Shown here in pieces: positions 15,523-23,340 of a stretch of DNA of 50,327 bases. Both the position numbers and the translations under genes were made by a program. The notes under the pieces are model-generated. The model made no database searches and was not told where the DNA came from. It saw nothing but the letters and a program-made list of their open reading frames with translations. The stretch comes from Oscillospiraceae bacterium (GTDB lineage Bacteria > Bacillota > Clostridia > Oscillospirales > CAG-272): positions 1-50,327 of the forward strand of contig SVSQ01000005.1 in NCBI GenBank assembly GCA_015064245.1. The letters are read 5' to 3'. The first letter of the stretch is position 1. Each line of letters opens with the position of its first letter.

Positions 15523-17016
15523 ATGAGAAAAAGCCTTTTTACGCGATACGTTACGGTATTCATGCTGATAATATTCATCGCGTTTTCTATACTTTCGCTG
15601 GTCCTCGGCTCCAATATGTCGATCACGATGCTTGACAATATGTCCAAGACCTGCGGCGATACGGCGGAAAACGTTTCACACCTTATCGAAACGATTCTGA
15701 AGCCTGAGTCCGCCGAAGCCTTCAATCAGACGATGAGCGCGGAAAAGGACAAATTTGCTATATATATCCAGCATGTCGCTGAAATATCGGACAACGTCCG
15801 CATTTTCGTCATCGACCGCGACGGTAATATCCTGCTCTCGGGCAACAAGTACGAAACAGGGACCTTCGCCTCTTCCGGGATCGACGGCAAGGCGCTGGAA
15901 TCACTCCGCTCAGGTATTGAGATAAAGGGCTACGACAATATGAACGGGGCTCTTACAGACCGTTTTCTGTACTGCGGAGCGCCTATACTTACGGAAGCGG
16001 GCGACGAGGCTGTGGGCGCGGTGTTCGCCTGCTCCTCTGCCGACGGACTTAACGCGATGATCGGTTCAATGATCAAAACCATGCTGCTGACCAGCCTTTG
16101 GGTGTTCCTTGCGGCGCTGGTAGCGGTGTACTTCCTAAGCGAAAGAGTAATCGGTCCGCTGAAGGACATGAGCCGCGCGGCGAAAAGCTACGCCACGGGT
16201 AACTTCGACATCAGAATCCCAGTCCGCGGAAACGACGAGGTCGCCGAGCTCGCCTCCGCCTTCAACCAGATGGCAACGGGACTGCAGAATCTTGAAAATA
16301 TGCGTTCATCCTTCCTCGCTAACGTCTCTCACGATCTTAAAACTCCTATGACCACTATCTCAGGCTTCATCGACGCTATAATATCGGGAGCCATACCGCA
16401 GGAAAACGTAAACGAGTATCTTGAAAGGATAAAGAGCGAGGTACTGCGTCTGTCAAGACTGGTGCGTCAGCTTCTCGATCTTTCGAGAATACAGGCGGGT
16501 GACAGAAAGTTCGAGCCCACCGTCTTTGATATATGCGAGACGGCAAGGCAGATAGTCCTTTCCTTCGAGCAGAAGATCGACGAAAAGAAGCTTGACGTCG
16601 AATTCAACTGCGACGAGGAACGAATGAAGGTCGTAGCCGACAAGGACGCCATACACCAGATACTTTACAACCTTTGCGATAACGCGGTAAAATTTTCAAA
16701 AGACGGCGGAAAATACCGTCTTGACATAACCCAAAAGGACAAAAAGATACACGTCTCCGTCTACAACGAGGGGCAGGGCATAATGAGCGAAGACCTGCCA
16801 TTCATATTTGAAAGATTCTATAAAAGCGATAAAAGCAGAGGTCTGGACAAGACGGGCGTTGGACTTGGTCTTTACATAGCAAAGACCATAATAGACGCTC
16901 ACGGAGAAAGCATCGTGGCGCGAAGCGAATACGGAAAATACTGTCAGTTCGAGTTCACCCTTCAATGCGCCGACAACAAGCGTGCATTCATTGATAAAAC
17001 AGCTCCAAAGGACTGA
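15523..17016 (+). CDS. Sensor histidine kinase
   Basis: A 497-residue membrane kinase. Transmembrane helices lie at about 10-30 and 183-205 around an extracellular sensor of roughly 150 residues. A HAMP linker (about 206-258) follows, then the HisKA domain with H270 in NVSHDLKTPM, and a HATPase_c domain with N box NLCDNAVKF and G box GVGLGLYIAK. It is co-transcribed with the response regulator it presumably phosphorylates. The extracellular domain shows no motif that reveals the signal. A possible terminator follows. Confidence 0.93.
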   Translation: MRKSLFTRYVTVFMLIIFIAFSILSLVLGSNMSITMLDNMSKTCGDTAENVSHLIETILKPESAEAFNQTMSAEKDKFAIYIQHVAEISDNVRIFVIDRDGNILLSGNKYETGTFASSGIDGKALESLRSGIEIKGYDNMNGALTDRFLYCGAPILTEAGDEAVGAVFACSSADGLNAMIGSMIKTMLLTSLWVFLAALVAVYFLSERVIGPLKDMSRAAKSYATGNFDIRIPVRGNDEVAELASAFNQMATGLQNLENMRSSFLANVSHDLKTPMTTISGFIDAIISGAIPQENVNEYLERIKSEVLRLSRLVRQLLDLSRIQAGDRKFEPTVFDICETARQIVLSFEQKIDEKKLDVEFNCDEERMKVVADKDAIHQILYNLCDNAVKFSKDGGKYRLDITQKDKKIHVSVYNEGQGIMSEDLPFIFERFYKSDKSRGLDKTGVGLGLYIAKTIIDAHGESIVARSEYGKYCQFEFTLQCADNKRAFIDKTAPKD

Positions 17017-17058
17017 AAAGCTCACACAAAACGCGAGTAAGTATTTTTACAAAAAGAC

Positions 17059-17105
17059 AAAGAGAGAGTTTCAAACGGCGCTCAGCCACCCGATTCTCTC
17101 TTTTT
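17059..17105 (+). terminator. Probable terminator of the two-component operon
   Basis: AAAGAGAGAG pairs with TTCTCTCTTT (one G-T pair) across a loop of about 25 nt and is followed by further T residues. The long loop lowers confidence. Confidence 0.5.
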
Positions 17106-17150
17106 CTTCGCCGTATTCGTAAAAACAGCGAAAATTTTTTTAAAATACTA

Positions 17151-17179
17151 TTGAATAAAATCCAATTATGTGGTATATT
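17151..17179 (+). promoter_or_regulatory. Promoter of rubrerythrin gene
   Basis: TTGAAT (17151-17156), a 17-bp spacer and TATATT (17174-17179), about 95 bp before the rbr start codon. Confidence 0.75.
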
Positions 17180-17193
17180 ATTATAGGAGAATC

Positions 17194-17218
17194 AAATGTC
17201 ACTCATTAAGTGACATTT
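17194..17218. promoter_or_regulatory. Candidate PerR operator at rubrerythrin promoter
   Basis: A 25-bp palindrome with perfect 10-bp arms, AAATGTCACT and AGTGACATTT, around CATTA. It is centred about 27 bp downstream of the -10, where a bound repressor could block transcription. CTCATTAAG is shared with the perR operator, and on the other strand TGTCACTTAA matches 801-810. No T-run follows, so it is not a terminator. Confidence 0.6.
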
Positions 17219-17273
17219 TCATCCATACAAGAATGATCTGAAAATTCAAAACATCCAACGGAGGTAAAAATTT

Positions 17274-17816
17274 ATGGCACAGACAAAATACGCAGGCACT
17301 CAGACCGAAAAGAATCTCAGAGCAGCTTTTTCGGGCGAATCAGAGGCAAGAAATAAATACACATATTTCGCATCTGTAGCAAAAAAGGAAGGCTACGAGC
17401 AGATCTCGGCGCTCTTCCTGAAGACCGCTGAAAACGAAAAGGAACACGCCAAGATGTGGTTCAAGGAGCTGAGCGGTATCGGCGACACAGCTGAAAACCT
17501 CGTAAGCGCCGCAAACGGCGAGAACTACGAATGGACGGATATGTACGCAGGCTTTGCAGAGACTGCTGAAAAGGAAGGCTTCCCCGAGCTTGCAGCTAAA
17601 TTCCGCCTTGTAGCGGCTATCGAGAAGCATCACGAGGAGCGTTACCGCGCTCTGCTCAAGAACATTGAGACCGCAGAGGTCTTCAAGAAGAGCGAGGTCA
17701 AGGTTTGGGAATGCCGCAACTGCGGACACATCGTAGTCGGTACGAACGCCCCCGAGATCTGCCCCACCTGCGCTCATCCTCAGGCATATTTCGAGATCCA
17801 CGCAGAAAATTATTAA
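17274..17816 (+). CDS. rbr: Rubrerythrin
   Basis: A 180-residue peroxide reductase of anaerobes. The N-terminal four-helix diiron domain has the glutamate/histidine ligand runs [29 protein letters not shown] and [10 protein letters not shown]. The C-terminal rubredoxin-like domain has CRNC and CPTC. It reduces hydrogen peroxide to water in the cytoplasm using electrons from rubredoxin or NADH-linked partners. ACGGAGGT precedes the ATG. It is monocistronic, between its own promoter/palindrome and a strong terminator, which suits peroxide induction by PerR. Confidence 0.96.
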   Translation: MAQTKYAGTQTEKNLRAAFSGESEARNKYTYFASVAKKEGYEQISALFLKTAENEKEHAKMWFKELSGIGDTAENLVSAANGENYEWTDMYAGFAETAEKEGFPELAAKFRLVAAIEKHHEERYRALLKNIETAEVFKKSEVKVWECRNCGHIVVGTNAPEICPTCAHPQAYFEIHAENY

Positions 17817-17821
17817 GATCA

Positions 17822-17870
17822 AAAGCTCCCGTAAATACGCTGCTTGCGGCAGCTTCTGCGGGAGCTTTTT
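17822..17870 (+). terminator. Terminator of rubrerythrin gene
   Basis: AAAGCTCCCG pairs with CGGGAGCTTT, with an inner GCTGC/GGCAGC hairpin, and ends in a T run 5 bp past the stop. Confidence 0.85.
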
Positions 17871-17926
17871 CCTTAAGCCGCGTTTGCGGGTAAGATCAAA
17901 TATCAAAAACAAAGGAATCGAAATCT

Positions 17927-18685
17927 ATGGAGCTTGTACTTTTAACGGCGCTCGGCGTCGGAGGCGCGACGGTCATCGGCGCGGTCATCGGTTTTATATT
18001 CAAAAAAATATCCCACACTTTTTCGGATATCGTCTTATCCTTTGCGGCGGGAGTAATGCTTGCGGCGGCGATAGTCGGACTGATCCTACCCTCCCTCGAA
18101 TACGGCGGAGCGCTCGGTCTGCTCATAACCGTACCGGGAATATTCGTCGGCGCGCTGAGCCTTAACCTTATCGACAAGTTAGTTCCACATCTGCACAAGC
18201 TGGCGGGGGCTGATACTACCGAAGCTCATAACAACGCGGGACTCAGCAAGGTACTTTTGTTCGTGACCGCTATTGCGATACATAATCTCCCCGAAGGTAT
18301 TGCGGCAGGCGTTGGATTCGGCTCCGAAAACGTATCTCAGGCTATAATGATAGCCGTAGGTATCGCCCTCCAGAACGTTCCCGAGGGTATGGTGATAATC
18401 GGCCCGATGCTCGCAGCGGGTATTCCGCCGAAAAGGACCTTCGTTCTGGCGATGATAACGGGACTTGTCGAAGTCGTCGGTACGCTTATCGGTTATTTTG
18501 CGGTCAGCATCGCCTCAGCTATACTCCCCTTCGCGCTTGCCTTCGCAGGCGGTACCATGCTGTACGTCATCAGCGACGAGATGATCCCAGAAACCCACGC
18601 TCACGGTCATCAGCGCGGCGCGACCTACGCTCTGCTGGTCGGATTCTGCTTTATGCTGGTCATGGACGTCTTGCTCGGCGCTTAA
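17927..18685 (+). CDS. ZIP-family divalent metal transporter
   Basis: A 252-residue polytopic membrane protein with about eight hydrophobic helices. The ZIP metal-site motifs are present: HNLPEG in helix IV and QNVPEG in helix V, plus the histidine-rich EMIPETHAHGHQ near the C-terminus. It imports zinc, iron or manganese. The name ZupT would fit the size and motifs, but the metal cannot be decided. The start has AAAGGAA upstream. It follows rubrerythrin after a terminator; a link through metal and peroxide homeostasis is possible but unproven. Confidence 0.9.
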   Translation: MELVLLTALGVGGATVIGAVIGFIFKKISHTFSDIVLSFAAGVMLAAAIVGLILPSLEYGGALGLLITVPGIFVGALSLNLIDKLVPHLHKLAGADTTEAHNNAGLSKVLLFVTAIAIHNLPEGIAAGVGFGSENVSQAIMIAVGIALQNVPEGMVIIGPMLAAGIPPKRTFVLAMITGLVEVVGTLIGYFAVSIASAILPFALAFAGGTMLYVISDEMIPETHAHGHQRGATYALLVGFCFMLVMDVLLGA

Positions 18686-18703
18686 AATAACGTGTAAAAA
18701 AAC

Positions 18704-18740
18704 AAAAAAGCCCGTAGGCGTTGAACCTATGGGCTTTGCT
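18704..18740. terminator. Bidirectional terminator between ZIP transporter and rpsR
   Basis: AAAGCCCGTAGG pairs with CCTATGGGCTTT. Leftward it ends in six T residues and serves rpsR, which ends at 18751; rightward it serves the transporter gene. Confidence 0.85.
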
Positions 18741-18750
18741 TTGTCCTGAA

Positions 18751-19059
18751 TTAGTCGCTGATGTATGCGAGAAGAGCAACTGTACGAGCGCGCTTAACAG
18801 CAACAGTAACCTGACGCTGGTGCTTTGCGCAAGTTCCGGTAACTCTACGGGGCAGGATCTTGGAACGCTCGCTTACGCACTTCTTGAGTCTGGGAAGATC
18901 CTTGTAATCGATGTGATCGATCTTGTCTGCACAGAAAATGCAAACCTTTCTGCGCTTGCCGCGGTTAGCGGGAGCGGGACGCGCTGCCTTTGTCTGCGCG
19001 GGAGCAGCTTCAACTTCTGCTACTTCCTCAACTGCGTTTACAACTTCGTTGTTATCCAT
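18751..19059 (-). CDS. rpsR: Ribosomal protein bS18
   Basis: 102 residues. The conserved core ([17 protein letters not shown], then [15 protein letters not shown]) is bS18 of the 30S platform. An acidic, alanine/proline-rich N-terminal extension of about 25 residues precedes it, longer than the usual protein of about 75 residues. The nearest good ribosome site, AAAGGAG (19101-19107), is 41 nt before the ATG with a hairpin between, so initiation is unusual. It is the third gene of the classic rpsF-ssb-rpsR operon. Confidence 0.95.
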   Translation of the reverse strand: MDNNEVVNAVEEVAEVEAAPAQTKAARPAPANRGKRRKVCIFCADKIDHIDYKDLPRLKKCVSERSKILPRRVTGTCAKHQRQVTVAVKRARTVALLAYISD

Positions 19060-19072
19060 TTTATTGTACGCA

Positions 19073-19096
19073 TTTTTCTCTGTTTAACGAGAAAAA
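19073..19096 (-). promoter_or_regulatory. Hairpin between ribosome site and start codon of rpsR
   Basis: TTTTTCTC (19089-19096 leftward) pairs with GAGAAAAA (19073-19080) across an 8-nt loop, between AAAGGAG and the rpsR ATG. It may bring the ribosome site closer to the start, or be a control element. Confidence 0.45.
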
Positions 19097-19143
19097 TATT
19101 CTCCTTTCATAAAAATGACTTGTGACGGTACTTTCTCCCCTGA

Positions 19144-19608
19144 TCAGAAGGGAAGATCGTCCTCGTTTGACATATCCTCAAACTGCGGAGCAGCTGCGGG
19201 AGCTGACGAGAATTGAGGTGCGGACTCGAAGGAGTCCTGATTTGTAAAGCCTGTTCCACCCTGACCGTTGGAGTCTACGAAATGAGCCTCCTCTGCCAGA
19301 ACCTCTGTGGAATAACGCTTTGCGCCTTGCTGGTCTGTCCAGTTTCTGGTCTGAATGCTACCCGTGATGCAGATAGCACTGCCTTTTTTGAAATAACGGG
19401 TGATGAAATCAGCGGTGTTTCTCCAAGCTACGCAGTTGACGAAGTCAACGTTCGCCTGTGCCTGTCCGCCCTCCGTATTTCTTGAGAAACGACGGTTAAT
19501 AGCAATTGAAAATGAAGTTACGCTGACGCCGTTTGGTGTCTGGCGAAGTTCCGGTGTTGCTGTCAGATGACCTGCAAGAACTACCTTATTAAGATTCAAA
19601 GATGCCAT
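19144..19608 (-). CDS. ssb: Single-stranded DNA-binding protein
   Basis: 154 residues. The N-terminal OB fold (about 1-110) has LNKVVLAGHLT, VDFVNCVAWRNTADF and a GSIQTRNW segment. A flexible glutamine/alanine-rich tail follows, and the acidic tip EDDLPF recruits partner proteins of replication and repair. AAGGAGG lies upstream of the ATG. The 21-bp gap after rpsF shows co-transcription with the ribosomal genes. Confidence 0.97.
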   Translation of the reverse strand: MASLNLNKVVLAGHLTATPELRQTPNGVSVTSFSIAINRRFSRNTEGGQAQANVDFVNCVAWRNTADFITRYFKKGSAICITGSIQTRNWTDQQGAKRYSTEVLAEEAHFVDSNGQGGTGFTNQDSFESAPQFSSAPAAAPQFEDMSNEDDLPF

Positions 19609-19629
19609 TTGGTTTCCCTCCTTGTTTGA

Positions 19630-19917
19630 TTACGCCTGGACTCTTGTGACCATGTAGCGCATAATACCCTCGGTAATACCGAAGACACGCTCCAACTCTG
19701 CGGGGAAATCACCTGCAGCATTGAAGTTTACGAGAACGTAGTAACCCTCGTTCTTGTCGTTAATAGGATATGCGAGATGGCGTTTACCCCACTCGTTTAC
19801 AGCTGTAACCTCTGCGTTCTCAGCGATGAGAGTCTTGAACTTCTCAACGTTAGCCTTAACAGATGCTTCGCCTTCGCTCATATCAACGATGAAAAGAGCT
19901 TCGTATGCGTTTGTCAT
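19630..19917 (-). CDS. rpsF: Ribosomal protein bS6
   Basis: 95 residues. The bS6 ferredoxin-like fold is recognised from NAYEALFIVD at the start, WGKRHLAYPINDKNEGYYV in the middle and IMRYMVTRV at the end. It binds bS18 on the 30S platform. First gene of rpsF-ssb-rpsR, with GGGAGGTG before the ATG and a consensus promoter about 90 bp upstream. Confidence 0.97.
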   Translation of the reverse strand: MTNAYEALFIVDMSEGEASVKANVEKFKTLIAENAEVTAVNEWGKRHLAYPINDKNEGYYVLVNFNAAGDFPAELERVFGITEGIMRYMVTRVQA

Positions 19918-19941
19918 ATTTACACCTCCCTATGGACTTTG

Positions 19942-19963
19942 ACCGCGCACATCTGTACGCGGT
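19942..19963 (-). promoter_or_regulatory. Possible S6:S18 autoregulatory leader hairpin
   Basis: In the rpsF 5' leader, ACCGCG pairs with the opposing CGCGGT arm, giving a CCG-containing stem near the ribosome site. bS6:bS18 complexes repress rpsF in several phyla through a CCG-bearing leader structure. The match was judged by eye only. Confidence 0.4.
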
Positions 19964-20000
19964 AAGGATTTGCGTTAAAAACGTATTTTTTAACCATTTG

Positions 20001-20029
20001 ATTATATCATAACAATTATACTTTGTCAA
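20001..20029 (-). promoter_or_regulatory. Consensus promoter of rpsF-ssb-rpsR
   Basis: On the minus strand: TTGACA (20024-20029), a 17-bp spacer and TATAAT (20001-20006), an exact consensus that suits strong constitutive ribosomal expression. Confidence 0.88.
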
Positions 20030-20139
20030 TAGATGGAGCCAAAATTTACATTTTGTTAATTTTAAGTAATATTTATTTAATTACGACGGATGTTTTGCGC
20101 TTAAAGTTGGTGTAGAAGTTTTCGTTTGAGGGTTTAAAT

Positions 20140-20300
20140 ATGTACGCACTATTTTGAAAAGGGCATACGACTTTTTTCGAAGAAAAACTTTCAAAGTGTT
20201 CGTTTACGGCGATAGCTTCCTGCTATCGCCGTAAACGAAGTTCTTTGCGCAGCTTTCTTTCAAGAAAGCGCGTACTCCTTTTCAAGAAAGCGCGTACTAC
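20140..20300 (-). repeat. Post-stop palindrome-core repeat, copy A
   Basis: Immediately after the rlmL-like stop codon comes a structured repeat. Its core is a perfect 18-bp stem (TTCGTTTACGGCGATAGC, 20199-20216, with its complement 20222-20239) and a 5-nt loop. The flanks GAAAGAAAGCT and CCCTTTTCAAAATAGTGCG resemble those at 29505-29700. TTTCAAGAAAGCGCGTACT is tandemly duplicated (20258-20276 and 20280-20298), the second copy reaching the stop codon. With the rpsF promoter, this accounts for the whole gap between rpsF and this gene. Confidence 0.65.
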
Positions 20301-21418
20301 CCCTTTTTATAATACTGATACAAATTGCACTTGAGCATACCATTGTAGAGCTTGCGGATCTTATCGGCTTTTTTGCCGTAATACTTTTCAAAAAGCTCGT
20401 CGGATGTAAGGACGTAGATCTGCCAGTTAGTGAGCTTTGAGAAGGTCTTGCCCATTTCGGAATAAAGCTTATGAACCTGATAGGGCGTCATAAGACGCTC
20501 TCCGTAAGGGGGATTGCAGATTATAGAGCCTCTCATTCCGCCCGCTCCGACGGTAAGAGCGTCCTTGCAGAAGCACTTTATATACTTCTCCATTCCCGCG
20601 CGTTTCACGTTTATCTGAGCCTTTTCCACCATTTGAGGTGAGATGTCGGACGCGTACGCGGAAAACGGCGTATCAAGCTTTTGAAGGGACGCCGCTTCCT
20701 CTCTGGCGTCTGCCCATACCTTCGGCGAAATATCGAAAAAGTCCTCGGAAACGAAACTTCGGAAGCTTCCAGGCGCGGTATTGGTCATAAGAAGCGCCGC
20801 TTCTATCGGAATAGTTCCTGAGCCGCAAAAGGGATCCCAGAACAGGACGTTTTCGCGGGGACGGGACGTTTTGGCAAGGGCGCAGGCAAGAGTCTCGCGC
20901 AGGGGCGCCTCTCCCGTTTCGGCGCGGTAACCGCGCTTATAAAGGGGATCTCCCGAGGTATCTATCATCAGAGTTGCTACGTTATTGAGAATAAAGAAAT
21001 CGATCTGATATTTCACTCCCTCTTCCTCGAACCAGCTTATGCCGTACTCCTGTCCGAGGCGGTCTGCCACCGCCTTTTTAACTATGGACTGACAGTCGGG
21101 AATACTGGTCAGAAGCGAACGCACCGAGTGTCCCTTGACGGGAAAGGCGTCGTCCTTACCTATCCAGTTCTCCCAAGGAAGCGCGCGGGTACCGTCGAAA
21201 AGGTCGGTAAAGCTCTCGCACTTGAAGGAGCCCATTTTTATATACACCCTCTCGGCGCATCTGAGCCACATATTGCATCTGGCTATAGCAGAAACGTCGC
21301 CTTCAAAGGTCACGCGTCCGTCGATCGTCTCGGTACGTTTGTAACCCAAAGCGTCGATCTCTTCGCCTACGTATTTTTCAAGTCCGAAGAGACAGGTGGC
21401 AACAAATTCGTATTTCAA
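20297..21418 (-). CDS. THUMP-domain class I RNA methyltransferase (RlmL/YpsC-like)
   Basis: 373 residues. The N-terminal ferredoxin-like/THUMP region (about 1-150) is followed by an SAM-dependent methyltransferase domain with the glycine motif DPFCGSGTIPIEAA and catalytic ICNPPYGERL. This organisation matches the 23S rRNA guanine-N2 methyltransferase RlmL family (B. subtilis YpsC type), acting before or during 50S assembly. The start is TTG with GAAAGGAC upstream. It appears monocistronic. The tail overlaps a short tandem duplication (see the adjacent repeat), which may have altered the last residues. Confidence 0.9.
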   Translation of the reverse strand: MKYEFVATCLFGLEKYVGEEIDALGYKRTETIDGRVTFEGDVSAIARCNMWLRCAERVYIKMGSFKCESFTDLFDGTRALPWENWIGKDDAFPVKGHSVRSLLTSIPDCQSIVKKAVADRLGQEYGISWFEEEGVKYQIDFFILNNVATLMIDTSGDPLYKRGYRAETGEAPLRETLACALAKTSRPRENVLFWDPFCGSGTIPIEAALLMTNTAPGSFRSFVSEDFFDISPKVWADAREEAASLQKLDTPFSAYASDISPQMVEKAQINVKRAGMEKYIKCFCKDALTVGAGGMRGSIICNPPYGERLMTPYQVHKLYSEMGKTFSKLTNWQIYVLTSDELFEKYYGKKADKIRKLYNGMLKCNLYQYYKKG

Positions 21419-21484
21419 AATATTTATGTCCTTTCGGTAGAATGTTTATAAGTTGGTATTTATGTGGGAGGTGAACGCACGAAT

Positions 21485-21616
21485 GTAAGCCTTCTCCAGT
21501 GGGAGAAGGGGGACCATCGAAGATGGTGGATGAGGTGTCAAAAAGCTTCAAATGCTACAAAACACCTCATCCGTCGCTCGTTCCTCGCGCGCCTTCTCCC
21601 GTTGGAGAAGGCTTAC
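21485..21616. repeat. REP/MITE-like inverted repeat
   Basis: Perfect 14-bp termini, GTAAGCCTTCTCCA and TGGAGAAGGCTTAC, enclose an inner GGATGAGGTGT/ACACCTCATCC pair. No ORF is credible. The rest of the 405-bp gap (21617-21824) is AT-rich and probably holds the promoter of the downstream gene, but no clear -35/-10 pair was chosen. Confidence 0.75.
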
Positions 21617-21824
21617 GTTAATCCAACGTCTCACAGATAAATAAAAATTTGAACTCAATAATAAGTATAAATGAAAACATATCAGCATAAATATATATTT
21701 TAATGGATAAAGTGTAAACTTTTATTTTTATACTTGTATTGTTAACTTTTATCAAATAAAATTATATTATAGCGATTTTTAAAACTCGTATTATACGCAA
21801 AGAATCATTTGAGGAGTTTATTTA

Positions 21825-22394
21825 ATGAAAGAGTTCATACGCAAAAATTCGGAGCTGATAGTCAAGCTGGTGGTTCACCAGATAGGGCTTACGGTATTCG
21901 GTTTTTTACTTAACAGCTGCGCAAGCGTTTCCGGAAATGAAAATCTCGGGATCATATTCGGATTATTCTCGGCGGCTTTCTATTGGTTCCTTATCTACAT
22001 TCTTCTTTGGGAGATCGGAACCAAAGACAAGATAAGAATTGAAGCAGGCAGAATGAAAAAGGACGTCTTCAAGGGCGCAAAGGTTGCGCTCGTGGCGGCG
22101 ATCCCAAATCTCGTTTTGACGCTCATATCCACCGTTGGATATCTGGCGATAGACAGAAGCGTTATGGTGGACGGGAAATTCACCTCTCCCGAATGGGCGG
22201 CAAATCTCTATTCCATCGCCCAGATAATAGGAATTTTCATCAACTCGATGTATACGGGTATCGGAGAATATTTCGGAATAACGGTCATGCCTTATTTCCT
22301 GTTTTTAGCCACGCTTCCCGCTATACTGGTAACGGGGCTCGGTTATTACCTCGGAACCAAAGAGAAATTCGGAATATTCACCGGAGCAAGATAA
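21825..22394 (+). CDS. Polytopic membrane protein of unknown function
   Basis: A 189-residue hydrophobic protein that I do not recognise. About four to five transmembrane helices are visible (roughly 18-35, 40-62, 85-105, 130-145, 155-178). It opens with a charged segment (MKEFIRKNSELIVK), and a basic cytoplasmic loop (RIEAGRMKKDVFKG) lies between helices 2 and 3. TGAGGAG upstream of the ATG supports translation. It is flanked by a repeat and a hairpin (22406-22429), so probably transcribed alone. No catalytic motif is seen. Confidence 0.7.
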   Translation: MKEFIRKNSELIVKLVVHQIGLTVFGFLLNSCASVSGNENLGIIFGLFSAAFYWFLIYILLWEIGTKDKIRIEAGRMKKDVFKGAKVALVAAIPNLVLTLISTVGYLAIDRSVMVDGKFTSPEWAANLYSIAQIIGIFINSMYTGIGEYFGITVMPYFLFLATLPAILVTGLGYYLGTKEKFGIFTGAR

Positions 22395-22405
22395 AGCGTT
22401 GCAAA

Positions 22406-22429
22406 ATAGCGTCTCGAAAGAGGCGCTAT
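22406..22429 (+). terminator. Hairpin after the membrane protein gene
   Basis: ATAGCGTCTC, loop GAAA and GAGGCGCTAT form a stable stem 11 bp past the stop. The T-run is poor (ATCGTTTACTT), so termination efficiency is uncertain. Confidence 0.45.
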
Positions 22430-22544
22430 ATCGTTTACTTAACCTAAGATAAAGGTATTTTTATCCCGCGGGCAGAATATATTTTCAGTAGATTCGTTCA
22501 ATGTTTATATAGCTGTCAATAAGAACAGCGGAATGGAGACTGTT

Positions 22545-23249
22545 ATGTTACTGAAAAAAAGCGCGGTAAAAAGCACACTTGAATTTTTAGCGGTTGCTCT
22601 GCTGCTGACGTTTATTATAACGCTGACCGCTATTCTTTTTCAACAAAATGAAGAAAAGACCGACGCGGCTTCCGCGGACGAGGCGAGGATAATAGTGATC
22701 GATGCAGGCCACGGCGGACGGGACGGCGGCGCATCAGGGGCAGACGGAACGCTTGAAAAGCATATAAACCTTGAGATCGCAAAGATCCTGCGCGATCTGC
22801 TGATCGTTTCGGGCTACGAGACGGTCATGACGCGTGAGACCGACGTAATGCTCACCGCCGAGGACGGCAAGGGCAGCGCGAAGATGCAGGATCTGAAGCA
22901 GAGGCTGAGCATCGCCTCCGCTTACCCCGACGCCTTGACCATAAGCATACACTGCAACAAGTTTCCCATGCAGAGCTGCAAGGGAATGCAGGTCTATTAC
23001 TCGGATAACGAGACGGCAAAAAAGGCGGCTTCGGATATACAAAACGCATCGGTCATCTTACAGCCGTATAACAAAAGAGCGACGAAAAAAGCCGATTCAT
23101 CCATATATCTTCTCTATCGCGCGGTATCTCCCAGCGTTCTGGTGGAATGCGGATTTCTGTCAAATCCCGAGGAGCTCGGAGCTCTGAAAACGGAAGATTA
23201 TCAAAAAAAGACTGCTATGATCATTTTCAAAGGAATTTCCGAACAATAG
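22545..23249 (+). CDS. cwlD: N-acetylmuramoyl-L-alanine amidase, CwlD-like
   Basis: A 234-residue Amidase_3 enzyme with an N-terminal transmembrane or signal helix (about 12-32). Zinc and catalytic residues appear in order: DAGHGGRDGG, HINLEIAK, SIHCNKF and VECGFLSN. It cleaves the stem peptide from muramic acid in peptidoglycan. Size, single-domain form and anchor match CwlD, which with PdaA makes the muramic-delta-lactam of spore cortex, suggesting a spore former. A vegetative amidase of the same family is the alternative. The ATG at 22545 is preferred to 22533 because GGAG lies just before it. Confidence 0.85.
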   Translation: MLLKKSAVKSTLEFLAVALLLTFIITLTAILFQQNEEKTDAASADEARIIVIDAGHGGRDGGASGADGTLEKHINLEIAKILRDLLIVSGYETVMTRETDVMLTAEDGKGSAKMQDLKQRLSIASAYPDALTISIHCNKFPMQSCKGMQVYYSDNETAKKAASDIQNASVILQPYNKRATKKADSSIYLLYRAVSPSVLVECGFLSNPEELGALKTEDYQKKTAMIIFKGISEQ

Positions 23250-23340
23250 CGCGAAAAAATCTGCGGTCACCGAGCGTTCGTCACGTCTCGGACGCCGCAC
23301 AAAGTGCTATTCGGTGTAAGGAAAGGAAGTGTAATAAATA

